Under the pieces are notes generated by a model. It saw only the letters and a list, made by a program, of their open reading frames with translations, was not told the DNA's origin and searched no databases. From Rhizobium sp. Q54 (lineage in GTDB: Bacteria; Pseudomonadota; Alphaproteobacteria; UBA7879; VGCX01), in NCBI GenBank assembly GCA_945870825.1, contig CAMBTM010000010.1:1-46437 (forward strand): 46,437 nt of DNA, written 5' to 3'. Both the position numbers and the translations under genes were made by a program. This document shows, piece by piece, positions 16,727 through 24,240 of this stretch (its first letter is position 1; each line of letters opens with the position of its first letter).

Positions 16727-17181
16727 TTACAAGCCGAAGGGGATCCTAAAAGAGTCTCTGGATAAAGTCAATGGATGAAATTGTTGGTGTATGAGTTTAC
16801 CATAACCGGCGGGTGAAGATCCCTCCCCCAATACCGGGACCGCTTTAACGGTACCTGCATGATGGGTGAAAAGAAATGGAGCCCCCCCTTCTACATGGGT
16901 ATTTTGAACATAACAAGGTCGCCGCTCGTAAGACGACACGTAAAGTGCAACGCCCCCTCAGACAAGGTTTTTACGGGTTCCGTGCCGTTGGCAAATTCCT
17001 TCTTTTCAGCAGCACTTAAAGGGCGCATCAGGACATAGATGAGGACTTCTTCGATGTCGGTGCGTTTCGTAAATGTCCTTAAAAAATCAAGTTGAAACGC
17101 CCGATCTCGCATCGTCTCTTTAAACGATTCATTAAAAAGTAAATGGGTAAGCCGGCCGTTGTCTTGTTGGGGGTGTGTCAT
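16727..17181 (-). pseudogene. Probable frameshifted gene of unknown family
   Basis: A 96-codon frame (17181-16891) starts at an ATG with a strong ribosome site (AAAAAGGAGAATAACG), begins MTHPQQDNGRLTHLLFNESF and ends ...SGDLVMFKIPM. In the next frame, beginning at about 16895, protein-like sequence continues (VEGGAPFLFTHHAGTVKAVP ... LTLSRDSFRIPFGL) to a stop at 16727. One missing base just before GTAGAAGGGGGGG would join them into about 151 residues. I cannot assign a family. The frameshift is inferred from the quality of the downstream sequence; a sequencing error in the G run is also possible. Confidence 0.5.
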
Positions 17182-17354
17182 CGTTATTCTCCTTTTTATT
17201 ACGCTTCATCTCGCGAGAAAGCATACACAACTGCCCCAAAATAAAAAGTTGAAAAATCCATATTTTTCAACAGGTAATTGAAAATTATGCGCATATGAAG
17301 CAAGCCCCCCTTTTCTCGTAGTCCTTCCGATATAACTATGATATTGATACGGAT

Positions 17355-17618
17355 ATGATTGATTTATTTAATCCGATACTCCCTGAACGCCTTAGCGTGA
17401 AAGTCACGCCTAAAGCAGCGTCCAATCGTATAAAAGTCGAACATAAAGCGGATGGCACCCTCTTGGTCAGGGTTTATGTGACAGTCGTTGCAGAAGATGG
17501 GAAAGCCAATGAGGCGGTGATTGCGCTTCTGGCTAAAGAATTAAACATTCCCAAAAGCGCCCTCACCATTCTTCAAGGATTTAAAACCCGGGATAAGGTG
17601 TTGCGGATTAATCATTGA
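17355..17618 (+). CDS. DUF167 (YggU-family) protein
   Basis: The 87-residue protein matches the small DUF167/YggU family: RLSVKVTPKAASNRIKV at about 13-29, then EDGKANEAVIALLAKELNIP and a terminal GFKTRDKVLRI. Family members are compact single-domain proteins of unknown role, widespread in alphaproteobacteria. The length is normal. It is a plus-strand gene between minus-strand accessory genes; its stop abuts that of the convergent gene at 17619 with no terminator visible. Confidence 0.88.
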   Translation: MIDLFNPILPERLSVKVTPKAASNRIKVEHKADGTLLVRVYVTVVAEDGKANEAVIALLAKELNIPKSALTILQGFKTRDKVLRINH

Positions 17619-18218
17619 TTAATCACAGCCACCTTCACGAACACATCCGTGATTCCTACACTCTCTTGGAAACTGAATAACCTCTTTCAATGTTGCATTA
17701 ATATCTGTTCCTGGATTGTGAGCAACCATATTAATCAAATTTTGCAAACGCTTTTCAACCTTAGCCCTTGTTGATATTGCTTGCTTTCCACGATATTTCT
17801 TCAACTTGTTTTTTGCTATATCCTTTAAACTTGTCAGAATTTCTTGATTTAAATAAAAAACTGCATTATCTTTTTTAGTCTTCACACAGTTCAAGGCGCT
17901 CTTAAAATCCTCATAGGTTGGGGTCTTTGATGTATTAAAATTCCCAACCCATACCATCTGACTAGGTTCACTGGTCCCTTTTTGATGCCAATCATCACCA
18001 GATTTTGCTGCAATGTTAACGTGAAGTTGATAAGTCGTCTTATTACTGATTGTTGAACACTGAAGTTCAATAAGGTCCTTCATCTCACGCAAGCTTAGAC
18101 GACCATCTATCCCTGTTTGAACAAGTGGACGTGTAGCAGATTTTACAGAACCACCTTGACTAGAAAAACCACACAAGGTCACACAGCCAACCATTAGAAT
18201 TTTTAGCGCTTTTTTCAT
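17619..18218 (-). CDS. Secreted protein of unknown function, 199 aa
   Basis: No family is recognised. The N-terminus MKKALKILMVGCVTLCGFSS is a signal peptide, possibly with a lipoprotein-type Cys (VTLC). The C-terminus is cysteine-bearing (ECRNHGCVREGGCD), suggesting disulphides in the periplasm or outside the cell. The ATG overlaps the tail of a 46-codon gene upstream (TAACATG), so the two are probably coupled. The stop meets that of the convergent DUF167 gene. Confidence 0.65.
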   Translation of the reverse strand: MKKALKILMVGCVTLCGFSSQGGSVKSATRPLVQTGIDGRLSLREMKDLIELQCSTISNKTTYQLHVNIAAKSGDDWHQKGTSEPSQMVWVGNFNTSKTPTYEDFKSALNCVKTKKDNAVFYLNQEILTSLKDIAKNKLKKYRGKQAISTRAKVEKRLQNLINMVAHNPGTDINATLKEVIQFPRECRNHGCVREGGCD

Positions 18219-18219
18219 G

Positions 18220-18360
18220 TTATGTTTTCCTTAATTTTCTACCAGCAGGGTTTTTACATTCCATTAGTGTTCGTTGAACTTGGTCAATAAAACTCTCTAA
18301 AATACCTTCTGCAAAACGCCGATCAGAGGTTGAATATGTCTTCAATCCCACTTTTGTCAT
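18220..18360 (-). CDS. Small protein, 46 aa, coupled to the secreted protein
   Basis: This frame opens MTKVGLKTYSTSDRRFAEGI and ends NPAGRKLRKT. It is preceded by a strong ribosome site (AAGGGGGGTGAGT before ATG), and its stop is separated by a single base from the next ATG at 18218. The product is soluble and basic at the C-terminus. No family is recognised. Support comes from the ribosome site, the coupling and the natural composition. Confidence 0.5.
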   Translation of the reverse strand: MTKVGLKTYSTSDRRFAEGILESFIDQVQRTLMECKNPAGRKLRKT

Positions 18361-18421
18361 ACTCACCCCCCTTGTTTTTTAATTATTATATTATCATTCT
18401 ATACCCTCGAATGAATTTCTG

Positions 18422-18931
18422 TCAAACCGTCCTTTTAACCAACGCTGTGAGGGATTCAATCTGTTGGGTTAGACGCTGAAAGACGTCGATTTTTACCTCC
18501 TGCACGCGTGCTTCGGGGTTACTTGGAAATGTTACGAGGGAAATTTCTTCCAAAACGATGGATTCTAAACACCGTCCCTTGGGGGTTTTGGACGCTTTTA
18601 AGGGTCTGTACCCGATGGATAACCCATCCACAACACCAGTTTTTAATAACAGGTGGACCTCCCTTCCCCTTTGTAAATCGAGAAATAATCTCCCTTTGAC
18701 AAACAGTCCACGACTGTCTTCTGTGATGGATAACCATTCCCCAATGGGGTCTGCTGGATCATGATGCCACAGCATTTTGGGCCATGACTCTTGTGATTTT
18801 AGCACACCAAAAGCGCCTGGCATCACCCAATCTTCTTGGGAATCCACCAGATGATAAACACTGGCGTACCCAGAGAATGTGCCAATATCTTCCAATGATT
18901 TTATAGAAAAACATGTGTGTAATTTTTGCAT
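18422..18931 (-). CDS. HK97-type prohead protease (GTA g4-like)
   Basis: The 169-residue protein, from the ATG at 18931 with AAAGGAAATTATT before it, belongs to the S78 prohead protease family, which cleaves the capsid scaffold domain during head maturation. It shows FSGYASVYHLVDSQEDWVMP, the catalytic-His region LWHHDPADPIGEW, GLFVKGRLFLD, the catalytic-Ser region GVVDGLSIGYRPL and EISLVTFPSNPEA. The frame extends to 19030, but that part is not protease-like. In Rhodobacter-type GTAs this gene lies between portal and capsid. Here it lies downstream of the portal and is separated from it by a secreted orphan and a RhuM gene. Confidence 0.88.
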   Translation of the reverse strand: MQKLHTCFSIKSLEDIGTFSGYASVYHLVDSQEDWVMPGAFGVLKSQESWPKMLWHHDPADPIGEWLSITEDSRGLFVKGRLFLDLQRGREVHLLLKTGVVDGLSIGYRPLKASKTPKGRCLESIVLEEISLVTFPSNPEARVQEVKIDVFQRLTQQIESLTALVKRTV

Positions 18932-19023
18932 AATAATTTCCTTTTTTGGGTAATTTCTTGAGAAAAAATGTAAGTATTCCGGAATGGCAATACGGATTAT
19001 TGATGGGAGGGGGAATTTGCGTA

Positions 19024-19053
19024 AAAACAAGGGGCCGATTGGCCCCAGTTTTA
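19024..19053 (-). terminator. Hairpin terminator candidate
   Basis: GGGGCC-gatt-GGCCCC with flanking A/T pairs forms a compact hairpin downstream of the 149-aa gene and about 95 bases upstream of the protease start. The minus-strand side is followed by TTGTTTTT. Confidence 0.55.
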
Positions 19054-19174
19054 GTCCTGTATTTTTTATAACGGAAGATTCTTATCGCCTTCCTGTTTAT
19101 TATTATCGTTACTAGTTCTCATTATATGATGACCAGCACGTATTCCCCCAGATTAGAGCGCCTCCCTGCCCCTC

Positions 19175-19624
19175 CTAGGAACCTAGTTGCACGACTCCTG
19201 CAACAGCGTTTGATCTTTCTTTTTGCTGTTCGCGATGCAGGATTTGCAATTCGTTGAGTAATTCATTGGTTGTCTCTCGTTCTTCATAAAATTTACGAAC
19301 ATCTTTTTGCTTAGTCGCATTCAGTATGTCCCTTAACTTTTTCTGAGAAATTTCGTTTAATCTTTTATAGGTCTTTCGAAATTCACTTTGTGGATTATCC
19401 ATAGATTCCAAAGCACTATTCCAACACCGTTCATAAACTTCCATACCACACCATGCGGCGCAATGACCTGCGGTAATCACATCAGTCGCGCAATTTTCTG
19501 GCACGCAAACAGAACATTCAAAATATCTTTTATCGAAACTAGGCTGTTGGAAATTGGATGCATATCCCAATACTGGCACCCAAAGGATCGTTAACTTTAT
19601 TATTTTTTTTATTTTTTTGAGCAC
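19175..19624 (-). CDS. Secreted cysteine-rich protein of unknown function
   Basis: The 149-residue product has an N-terminal signal sequence (LTILWVPVLGYAS after a lysine-rich start), then a cysteine-rich part (CSVCVPENCATD, GHCAAWCGMEVYERCW), then a charged, probably coiled helical tail rich in Glu, Lys and Arg. The start is a GTG at 19624 preceded by AAGGGAGAAC; no ATG fits. The cysteines (at least seven in residues 35-70) suggest a disulphide-bonded domain outside the cytoplasm. No family is recognised. It sits among phage-head genes, but nothing links it to them functionally. Confidence 0.6.
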   Translation of the reverse strand: MLKKIKKIIKLTILWVPVLGYASNFQQPSFDKRYFECSVCVPENCATDVITAGHCAAWCGMEVYERCWNSALESMDNPQSEFRKTYKRLNEISQKKLRDILNATKQKDVRKFYEERETTNELLNELQILHREQQKERSNAVAGVVQLGS

Positions 19625-19928
19625 GGTCCGTGTTCTCCCTTAATCAAAAGCTTAAGCCCCCTTTAAGGCACCCGTCAAGTGCTTTTTTTGAAAAGAAATG
19701 AACCCTGGGAAATTCTTTGTGGCATTGAATATCAGGGGGGAAAAATTTGAAATTTTTACTAAATTTCAATCGCCTAACGTTCTCAAAAATCGGATAGTTT
19801 CCCCTGTCGCTCTGGGTGACGAACTCGTCAGTTACTTAAAATATTAACATGTTTGAAAACTAGTCTGAGATCCGTGATCTGGGGAAAATATGGAACAACA
19901 CCGAATGGGGCTATTACGAAGGGGTTAT
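19625..19928. other. Gene-free stretch beside the RhuM insertion
   Basis: About 300 bases without a supportable gene. It contains small A/T inverted repeats (AAATTTGAAATTT region near 19745-19770) and a weak hairpin before a T run (GCAC...GTGC-TTTTTTT near 19669-19688). It is probably the original sequence downstream of the portal gene before the RhuM unit arrived. Confidence 0.4.
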
Positions 19929-19996
19929 CCCCTCCTCAGCCCCGGGGCCCATAGCCTAGGGCCTCACGTTTTTCATTGTCGGTGAGGAAACTGCAT
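19929..19996. repeat. 68-bp direct repeat, left copy (att-like)
   Basis: CCCCTCCTCAGCCCCGGGGC is the first part of a 68-base sequence that recurs without a single difference at 21114-21181. The right copy is the 3' end of the portal coding sequence (last 20 codons and stop). This left copy lies outside any gene. The two bracket exactly the RhuM gene and its 76-base leader. Confidence 0.95.
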
Positions 19997-20072
19997 AACA
20001 CCATCTTTTGATTGCAGAGATCGCGATTTTTTGCGAGGGTACATAGAAAACTAGCTTCGTCATGAGGTCACG

Positions 20073-21113
20073 ATGGAAAAAAAATATACACTTCCCAATG
20101 AGATCATCTTTTATGAGACAAAGGACCGAAAAATTTCCATCGCTGTGAGATTTGAGAATGACGACATATGGCTGACTCAAAAACATATGGCAGAGTTATT
20201 TGAGGTGAATATCAGAACTATCAGTGAACATCTAAAAAATATCTTTACAAGCAAGGAACTTAATAAAGATTCAGTTATCCGGAAATTCCGGAATACTGCT
20301 ACTGATGATAAACATTACGTAACTCAGTTTTATAACCTTGAGGCCATCATTGCTGTTGGTTATAGAGTGAATTCAGAACGTGGCATCGCTTTTCGCATTT
20401 GGGCAACTGATAAACTCAAAAACTATATTTTCAAAGGTTTTGCCATTGATGCAAATAGATTCAAAGAAGGCTCTAAATTCGATAAACGATTCTTTGATGA
20501 ACTTCTAGAAGAAATAAGGGAGATTAGGGCATCCGAACGGATGGTTTACCAAAAAATAACAGATATTTATGCCACAGCTATAGATTATTCCCCTCAATCC
20601 GACACTTCTTTCCATTTTTTTTCGTCTGTTCAAAATAAGTTACACTTTGCAGCAACTGGCAGTACGGCTGCAGAAATTATTGCCAGCAGAGTCGATGCTG
20701 CCCATCCTAACATGGGCCTTACAACCTGGCGGAAAGGCCCGAGGGGAAAGATATTTCTATCAGATGTAAGTGTTGCCAAGAATTACCTAACTCATACAGA
20801 GCTTTCAAAGCTCAATCGCATCGTGAATATGTATATAGATTACGCAGAATTTCAGGCTATCAATGGAAAATTGATGACCATGAAAGAGTGGTCAGAAAAA
20901 TTAGATGCCTTTTTGACATTTAATGAGCAAGATATTCTAAAGGGTCTTGGCAACATATCCCACGAAACTGCAAAAACGTTGGCCGAGAAAGAATATGAAC
21001 TTTTTAGAAAGAACCAAGACCAACTCTACCAGTCTGATTTTGATAAACTTTGCAATACTACGAAAGATTTAAGTCTGTTTAAAAAACCCAAAATAAACAG
21101 TGAGCCCGTTTAA
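20073..21113 (+). CDS. RhuM-family protein
   Basis: This intact 346-residue member of the RhuM family, named after a Salmonella island gene, is common in mobile and phage-derived DNA. The N-terminal region has a DNA-binding-like segment IWLTQKHMAELFEVNIRTIS followed by HVTQF-like HYVTQFYNLEAIIAVGYRVN, and RGIAFRIWATDKLKNYIFKG, the family's best-conserved block. The C-terminal half (about 170-330) holds FAATGSTAAEIIASRVDAAH and MTMKEWSEKLDAFL. The molecular function of the family is not established. The ATG at 20073 follows AGGTCACG. The gene is opposite to its phage-type neighbours and its stop directly abuts the right 68-bp repeat, so it arrived as a one-gene insertion. Confidence 0.92.
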   Translation: MEKKYTLPNEIIFYETKDRKISIAVRFENDDIWLTQKHMAELFEVNIRTISEHLKNIFTSKELNKDSVIRKFRNTATDDKHYVTQFYNLEAIIAVGYRVNSERGIAFRIWATDKLKNYIFKGFAIDANRFKEGSKFDKRFFDELLEEIREIRASERMVYQKITDIYATAIDYSPQSDTSFHFFSSVQNKLHFAATGSTAAEIIASRVDAAHPNMGLTTWRKGPRGKIFLSDVSVAKNYLTHTELSKLNRIVNMYIDYAEFQAINGKLMTMKEWSEKLDAFLTFNEQDILKGLGNISHETAKTLAEKEYELFRKNQDQLYQSDFDKLCNTTKDLSLFKKPKINSEPV

Positions 21114-21181
21114 CCCCTCCTCAGCCCCGGGGCCCATAGCCTAGGGCCTCACGTTTTTCATTGTCGGTGAGGAAACTGCAT
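21114..21181. repeat. 68-bp direct repeat, right copy within portal 3' end
   Basis: Identical to 19929-19996. On the minus strand it encodes the portal C-terminus (ECSFLTDNEKREALGYGPRG and stop). Integration that rebuilds the end of the target gene is typical of site-specific recombinases acting at gene 3' ends. No recombinase is visible here. Confidence 0.95.
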
Positions 21182-22293
21182 TGTTCCAGTCTTGACCACA
21201 AGGACTCACGTCTTAAAACAAGGGCGGGTATGTTTTCTATATCATAGGTGAATTGAAAAGCCTCACCATACAAGGAACATAACCATCGGTTCATCTCAGA
21301 CATGATTTTATCCAAAAGTGGCAAAATCGTATCTTCCCACAAATGAAAGCGTGCCTCTCGGTAATTGGCAAAGGTCGCATCACCCGGCACCCCCACCAAC
21401 ATAGCGGGCACCCCAAAGGCTTGGGCGATTTCACGCGCTGACAGGTACTTGCCCGACACATAATCCAGATCCTTGGGTTTAACCCCCATCTCTTGCCATT
21501 TTATATCCCCTTCTAACAAAACCACACGTCCTGCATTATCACTCCCTTGAAACGCTTCTTTCAAGTCATCTCTGAAGGTTTGAAATTCTTCCTCAGACAT
21601 ATACTTCTGGTTAAGTTGGTTAAAAATCAAAGCACCACTAGGACGTCCTCCATTTTTCATCAATGCCAAGTTATGGTGCCCCACCTCGTTGTGCTGGTCG
21701 ATACTGGCCGCTGCTGCCTCAACGGCACTCATGCCATACCAATCATTCAAAGGATGAAAGGTCTTGATGTGCAATAAAGGGGAAACAGAAGCCTTGGGGG
21801 ACCGTTGAATGACACGAGATCGGTCCCCCACTGTATAAAGATAGTAGGGTTCAGGGGCATCTGGTACCACCTGTACCCGGTCAGGACGCAAAAGATAACA
21901 TTCACGCTGCTTCTTTTCTGTTGCGACCAGTTCCACATAGGCGTTGCCAGATAACATTAGATGGGATGTGAGCGCCTCCAAAAAAGAAACCCCGGTTTGG
22001 CCGGGGTTGGGGGTTCGTATAAGATCCAATAAAGGATGATGATCAAGTGGTTGATTTGCCTTATGAAGCACCCAAGGCACGCTCGCCAAGTTCCGCGCGA
22101 CCAAGGTCACAGAGCGATACACAATGATATTTTGATTATAGCCCTCCTTGACAAGGTGGTGATAGGACCGAGGCGTTCCAACAGGAATCCCAGGCGTTGC
22201 CCCCATGAGAGGCCGATTCTTTTTACGCGGTTTATTGGTCCGCTTTGACTCTTGTATCAATGTTTCTTTAATTTTAGTAAGCCATGATTTCAT
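21121..22293 (-). CDS. HK97-type phage portal protein (GTA g3-like)
   Basis: The 390-residue protein is counted from the ATG at 22293 (MKSWLTKIKETLIQESKRTN), which has AAGAAGGA upstream; the open frame upstream of that is not portal-like. Portals form the dodecameric ring at the capsid vertex through which DNA is packaged. Family features: NQNIIVYRSVTLVARNLASV, HPLLDLIRTPNPGQTGVSFL, HLMLSGNAYVEL, LHIKTFHPLNDWYGMSAVEA, AREIAQAFGVPAMLVG and the terminal LTDNEKREALGYGP. The length and end are typical of alphaproteobacterial GTA portals. The gene looks intact although its 3' end is duplicated 1.1 kb away. A DUF4143 gene interrupts the cluster upstream. Confidence 0.92.
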   Translation of the reverse strand: MKSWLTKIKETLIQESKRTNKPRKKNRPLMGATPGIPVGTPRSYHHLVKEGYNQNIIVYRSVTLVARNLASVPWVLHKANQPLDHHPLLDLIRTPNPGQTGVSFLEALTSHLMLSGNAYVELVATEKKQRECYLLRPDRVQVVPDAPEPYYLYTVGDRSRVIQRSPKASVSPLLHIKTFHPLNDWYGMSAVEAAAASIDQHNEVGHHNLALMKNGGRPSGALIFNQLNQKYMSEEEFQTFRDDLKEAFQGSDNAGRVVLLEGDIKWQEMGVKPKDLDYVSGKYLSAREIAQAFGVPAMLVGVPGDATFANYREARFHLWEDTILPLLDKIMSEMNRWLCSLYGEAFQFTYDIENIPALVLRRESLWSRLEQCSFLTDNEKREALGYGPRG

Positions 22294-22330
22294 AACGTAT
22301 TTTTCCTTCTTATTGATTAATGTTAAAAAA

Positions 22331-22375
22331 TAGACCATACTCCAGAAATAGCTGCGAAAATTGGAGCATGGTCTA
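22331..22375 (-). terminator. 14-bp inverted repeat between portal and ATPase genes
   Basis: TAGACCATACTCCA (22331-22344) is matched in reverse complement at 22362-22375 with one G-T pair and a 17-base loop. Read on the minus strand it is followed by TTTTTT, so it can act as a terminator ahead of the portal gene. It also lies just upstream of the plus-strand ATPase start and could be an operator. The structure is seen; the role is inferred. Confidence 0.6.
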
Positions 22376-22381
22376 AAAATA

Positions 22382-23551
22382 ATGTTTGTTGAGCGATTAT
22401 TAAAGTTTCCCCATGAAAGAAGCTTTTTTCTGTTTGGGGCAAGAAACACAGGCAAAAGAACCCTTTTAAAGCATGTTTTTCGGGAAAAAGAAGCCCTATG
22501 GATCGACTTGCTCGATCCAGAAACAGAAGAACGTTACGCCCGCAATCCTTCTTCTTTTCGCCAAGAAGTTCTGGCTCTCAAGGATCCTATAAAATATGTA
22601 ATTATCGATGAAATTCAGAAACTCCCAAAACTTCTGGATCTCGTCCATCAACTGATTTAATCCACTCCCCTCATTTTTATTATGACAGGATCCAGTGCCC
22701 GCAAACTAAAGTATGGGGGTGCTAATCTTTTGGCTGGCAGAGCCTTTGTTTACAACCTCTATCCCCTAACATCTTTAGAAATAGGCAAAAATTTCGATTT
22801 AGACCAAGCGCTCTGTTGGGGGACACTTCCAGCGATTCTCTACAAAATGAAAACCGATGAAGACAAAATTAATTTTCTCAGATCCTATACACAGTCTTAT
22901 TTAAAGGAAGAAATATGGCTTGAACAATTCATTCGTAAAGTCGACCCTTTCCGGAAATTTTTGGAAGTCGCCGCCCAATGTAATGGTGAGATTATTAATG
23001 TTGCCAATATTGCACGCGATGTGGGTGTGGATGATAAAACCGTTAGGCAATATTTTTCTATTCTTGAAGATACGCTCATGGGATTCAGGCTTGAACCTTA
23101 TAGCACTTCTTTGAGAAAAGGGCTCCTGTCAAAACCTAAGTTTTATTTCTTCGATGGTGGTGTTTCCAGGTCATTAACAAGAATGCTAACCGTTCCATTA
23201 AAAAAAGCCAGCAGCGATTATGGAAAAGCCTTTGAGCACTTCGTCATTCTTGAGTGCATCCGTCTTGCCAATTACTACTATCCAGATTATCGGTTTTCTT
23301 ACTTAAGGACTAAAAACGAGGTGGAAGTTGACTTAGTCGTTGAACGTCCAGGCAAAAAAACTCTCTTCATCGAAATCAAAAGTGCCCAAGAGATTTATCC
23401 AGAAAAACTTTCTTCATTTCTTACCTTTACAAAAGATATCCCCCACAGTGAGTCCATCTGCATGTCTCAAATACATCAGGCTCAAAAAATAGACCATGTC
23501 CTTGTATTGCCCTGGCGCGAAGCACTCCAGACATATTTTGTTGATTCTTAG
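22382..23551 (+). pseudogene. AAA ATPase with DUF4143, broken by a stop
   Basis: From the ATG at 22382 the frame encodes about 389 residues of the AAA_14/DUF4143 ATPase family, but codon 93 is TAA (22658-22660). Sequence on both sides is in the same frame and continuous with the family (VIIDEIQKLPKLLDLVHQLI | stop | STPLIFIMTGSSARKLKYGG), so a single GAA-to-TAA change explains it. The Walker A segment is also abnormal, GARNTGKRTLL, with Arg26 where Ser/Thr is required. The DUF4143 C-terminal half is intact (GKAFEHFVILECIRL, NEVEVDLVVERPGKKTLFIE). It lies opposite the phage-head genes it splits. Such ATPases are often mobile and of unclear function; this one is probably inactive. Confidence 0.88.
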
Positions 23552-23668
23552 TATTTTTTTAGGCCCCATCCCCATACCACCGAGGAAGAGGCAAGGGAAA
23601 GAAGAGGGCCTGATCGACCCCCTCCTCTCTTTGTGCCCGAAGAAGGCGTTCAATGAGAACAGTTTCTT

Positions 23669-24223
23669 TCATGATGATCCTAATTGCCTTGGGAAAAGAA
23701 CCCCATAAAGCGTTTCAGATTTTTCATAAAGCTTGGCAACCTTCACCAAAATCTGATGATGGAGTGATAGAGGAACCATTTCTGGTGTGTCCCCATACCC
23801 AACACGCAAATCCGCCTGGAGGGTATCACCATCAGCCACTTTCACTGTCAACCGATGGGGTCCTCGCGTATGGGACAGTGACCAAAACCGTGGCTCAATA
23901 AGCCGCCGTCTGCCGTCTAGGCGAAAAACCTCCACCCGTTCTACCAATTGGATTGGGTGAAGCGGTAATGTGATAAAGGGATAATGGGAAAAATGTCGCG
24001 CCTCTGGCCGAAGCCCCCGGGTACGATCATGGATGAGAGGGCCTGTTATCCGAACCCTTTGTGTCAAGGCATAATGCCCTTGACGTTCTGCCACCAAGGC
24101 TTCAGCTGTTTTAATTAAATGCACCAACAATCGATCTTCCCGGGGACTGAGGATCTTTAAAAAAGCCTTGACCTCATCTAGAGATAATGACATCTCAAGG
24201 GGTGCTGACAGTGATTGAATCAT
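23669..24223 (-). CDS. Head-tail connector protein (GTA g6-like)
   Basis: The 184-residue protein resembles the gp6-like head-tail connector/phiE125 gp8 family found directly after the capsid gene in alphaproteobacterial GTAs. It has an N-terminal helical part (SLSLDEVKAFLKILSPREDR, LLVHLIKTAEALVAERQGHY), then a beta-rich middle (FITLPLHPIQLVERVEVFRL), and a C-terminal part VPLSLHHQILVKVAKLYEKS. It would sit under the portal ring. It starts 17 bases after the capsid stop, so the two are cotranscribed. The next gene on this strand, the portal, is cut off by the ATPase insertion. Confidence 0.82.
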   Translation of the reverse strand: MIQSLSAPLEMSLSLDEVKAFLKILSPREDRLLVHLIKTAEALVAERQGHYALTQRVRITGPLIHDRTRGLRPEARHFSHYPFITLPLHPIQLVERVEVFRLDGRRRLIEPRFWSLSHTRGPHRLTVKVADGDTLQADLRVGYGDTPEMVPLSLHHQILVKVAKLYEKSETLYGVLFPRQLGSS

Positions 24224-24240
24224 AGAAACCTCTTTTAAGA

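Noticed and set aside
16891-17181. Rpn/PD-(D/E)XK-type transposase-like fragment
   Set aside because: The SFKETMRDRAFQLDFLRTF and ALHFTCRLTSGDL segments recall that family superficially, but the continuation after the frameshift does not, so I left it unassigned.
22325-23497. 14-bp direct repeat AAAAAATAGACCAT at 22325-22338 and 23484-23497 around the DUF4143 gene
   Set aside because: The right copy lies inside the coding sequence, and a 14-mer of this composition is expected by chance in a window of this size.
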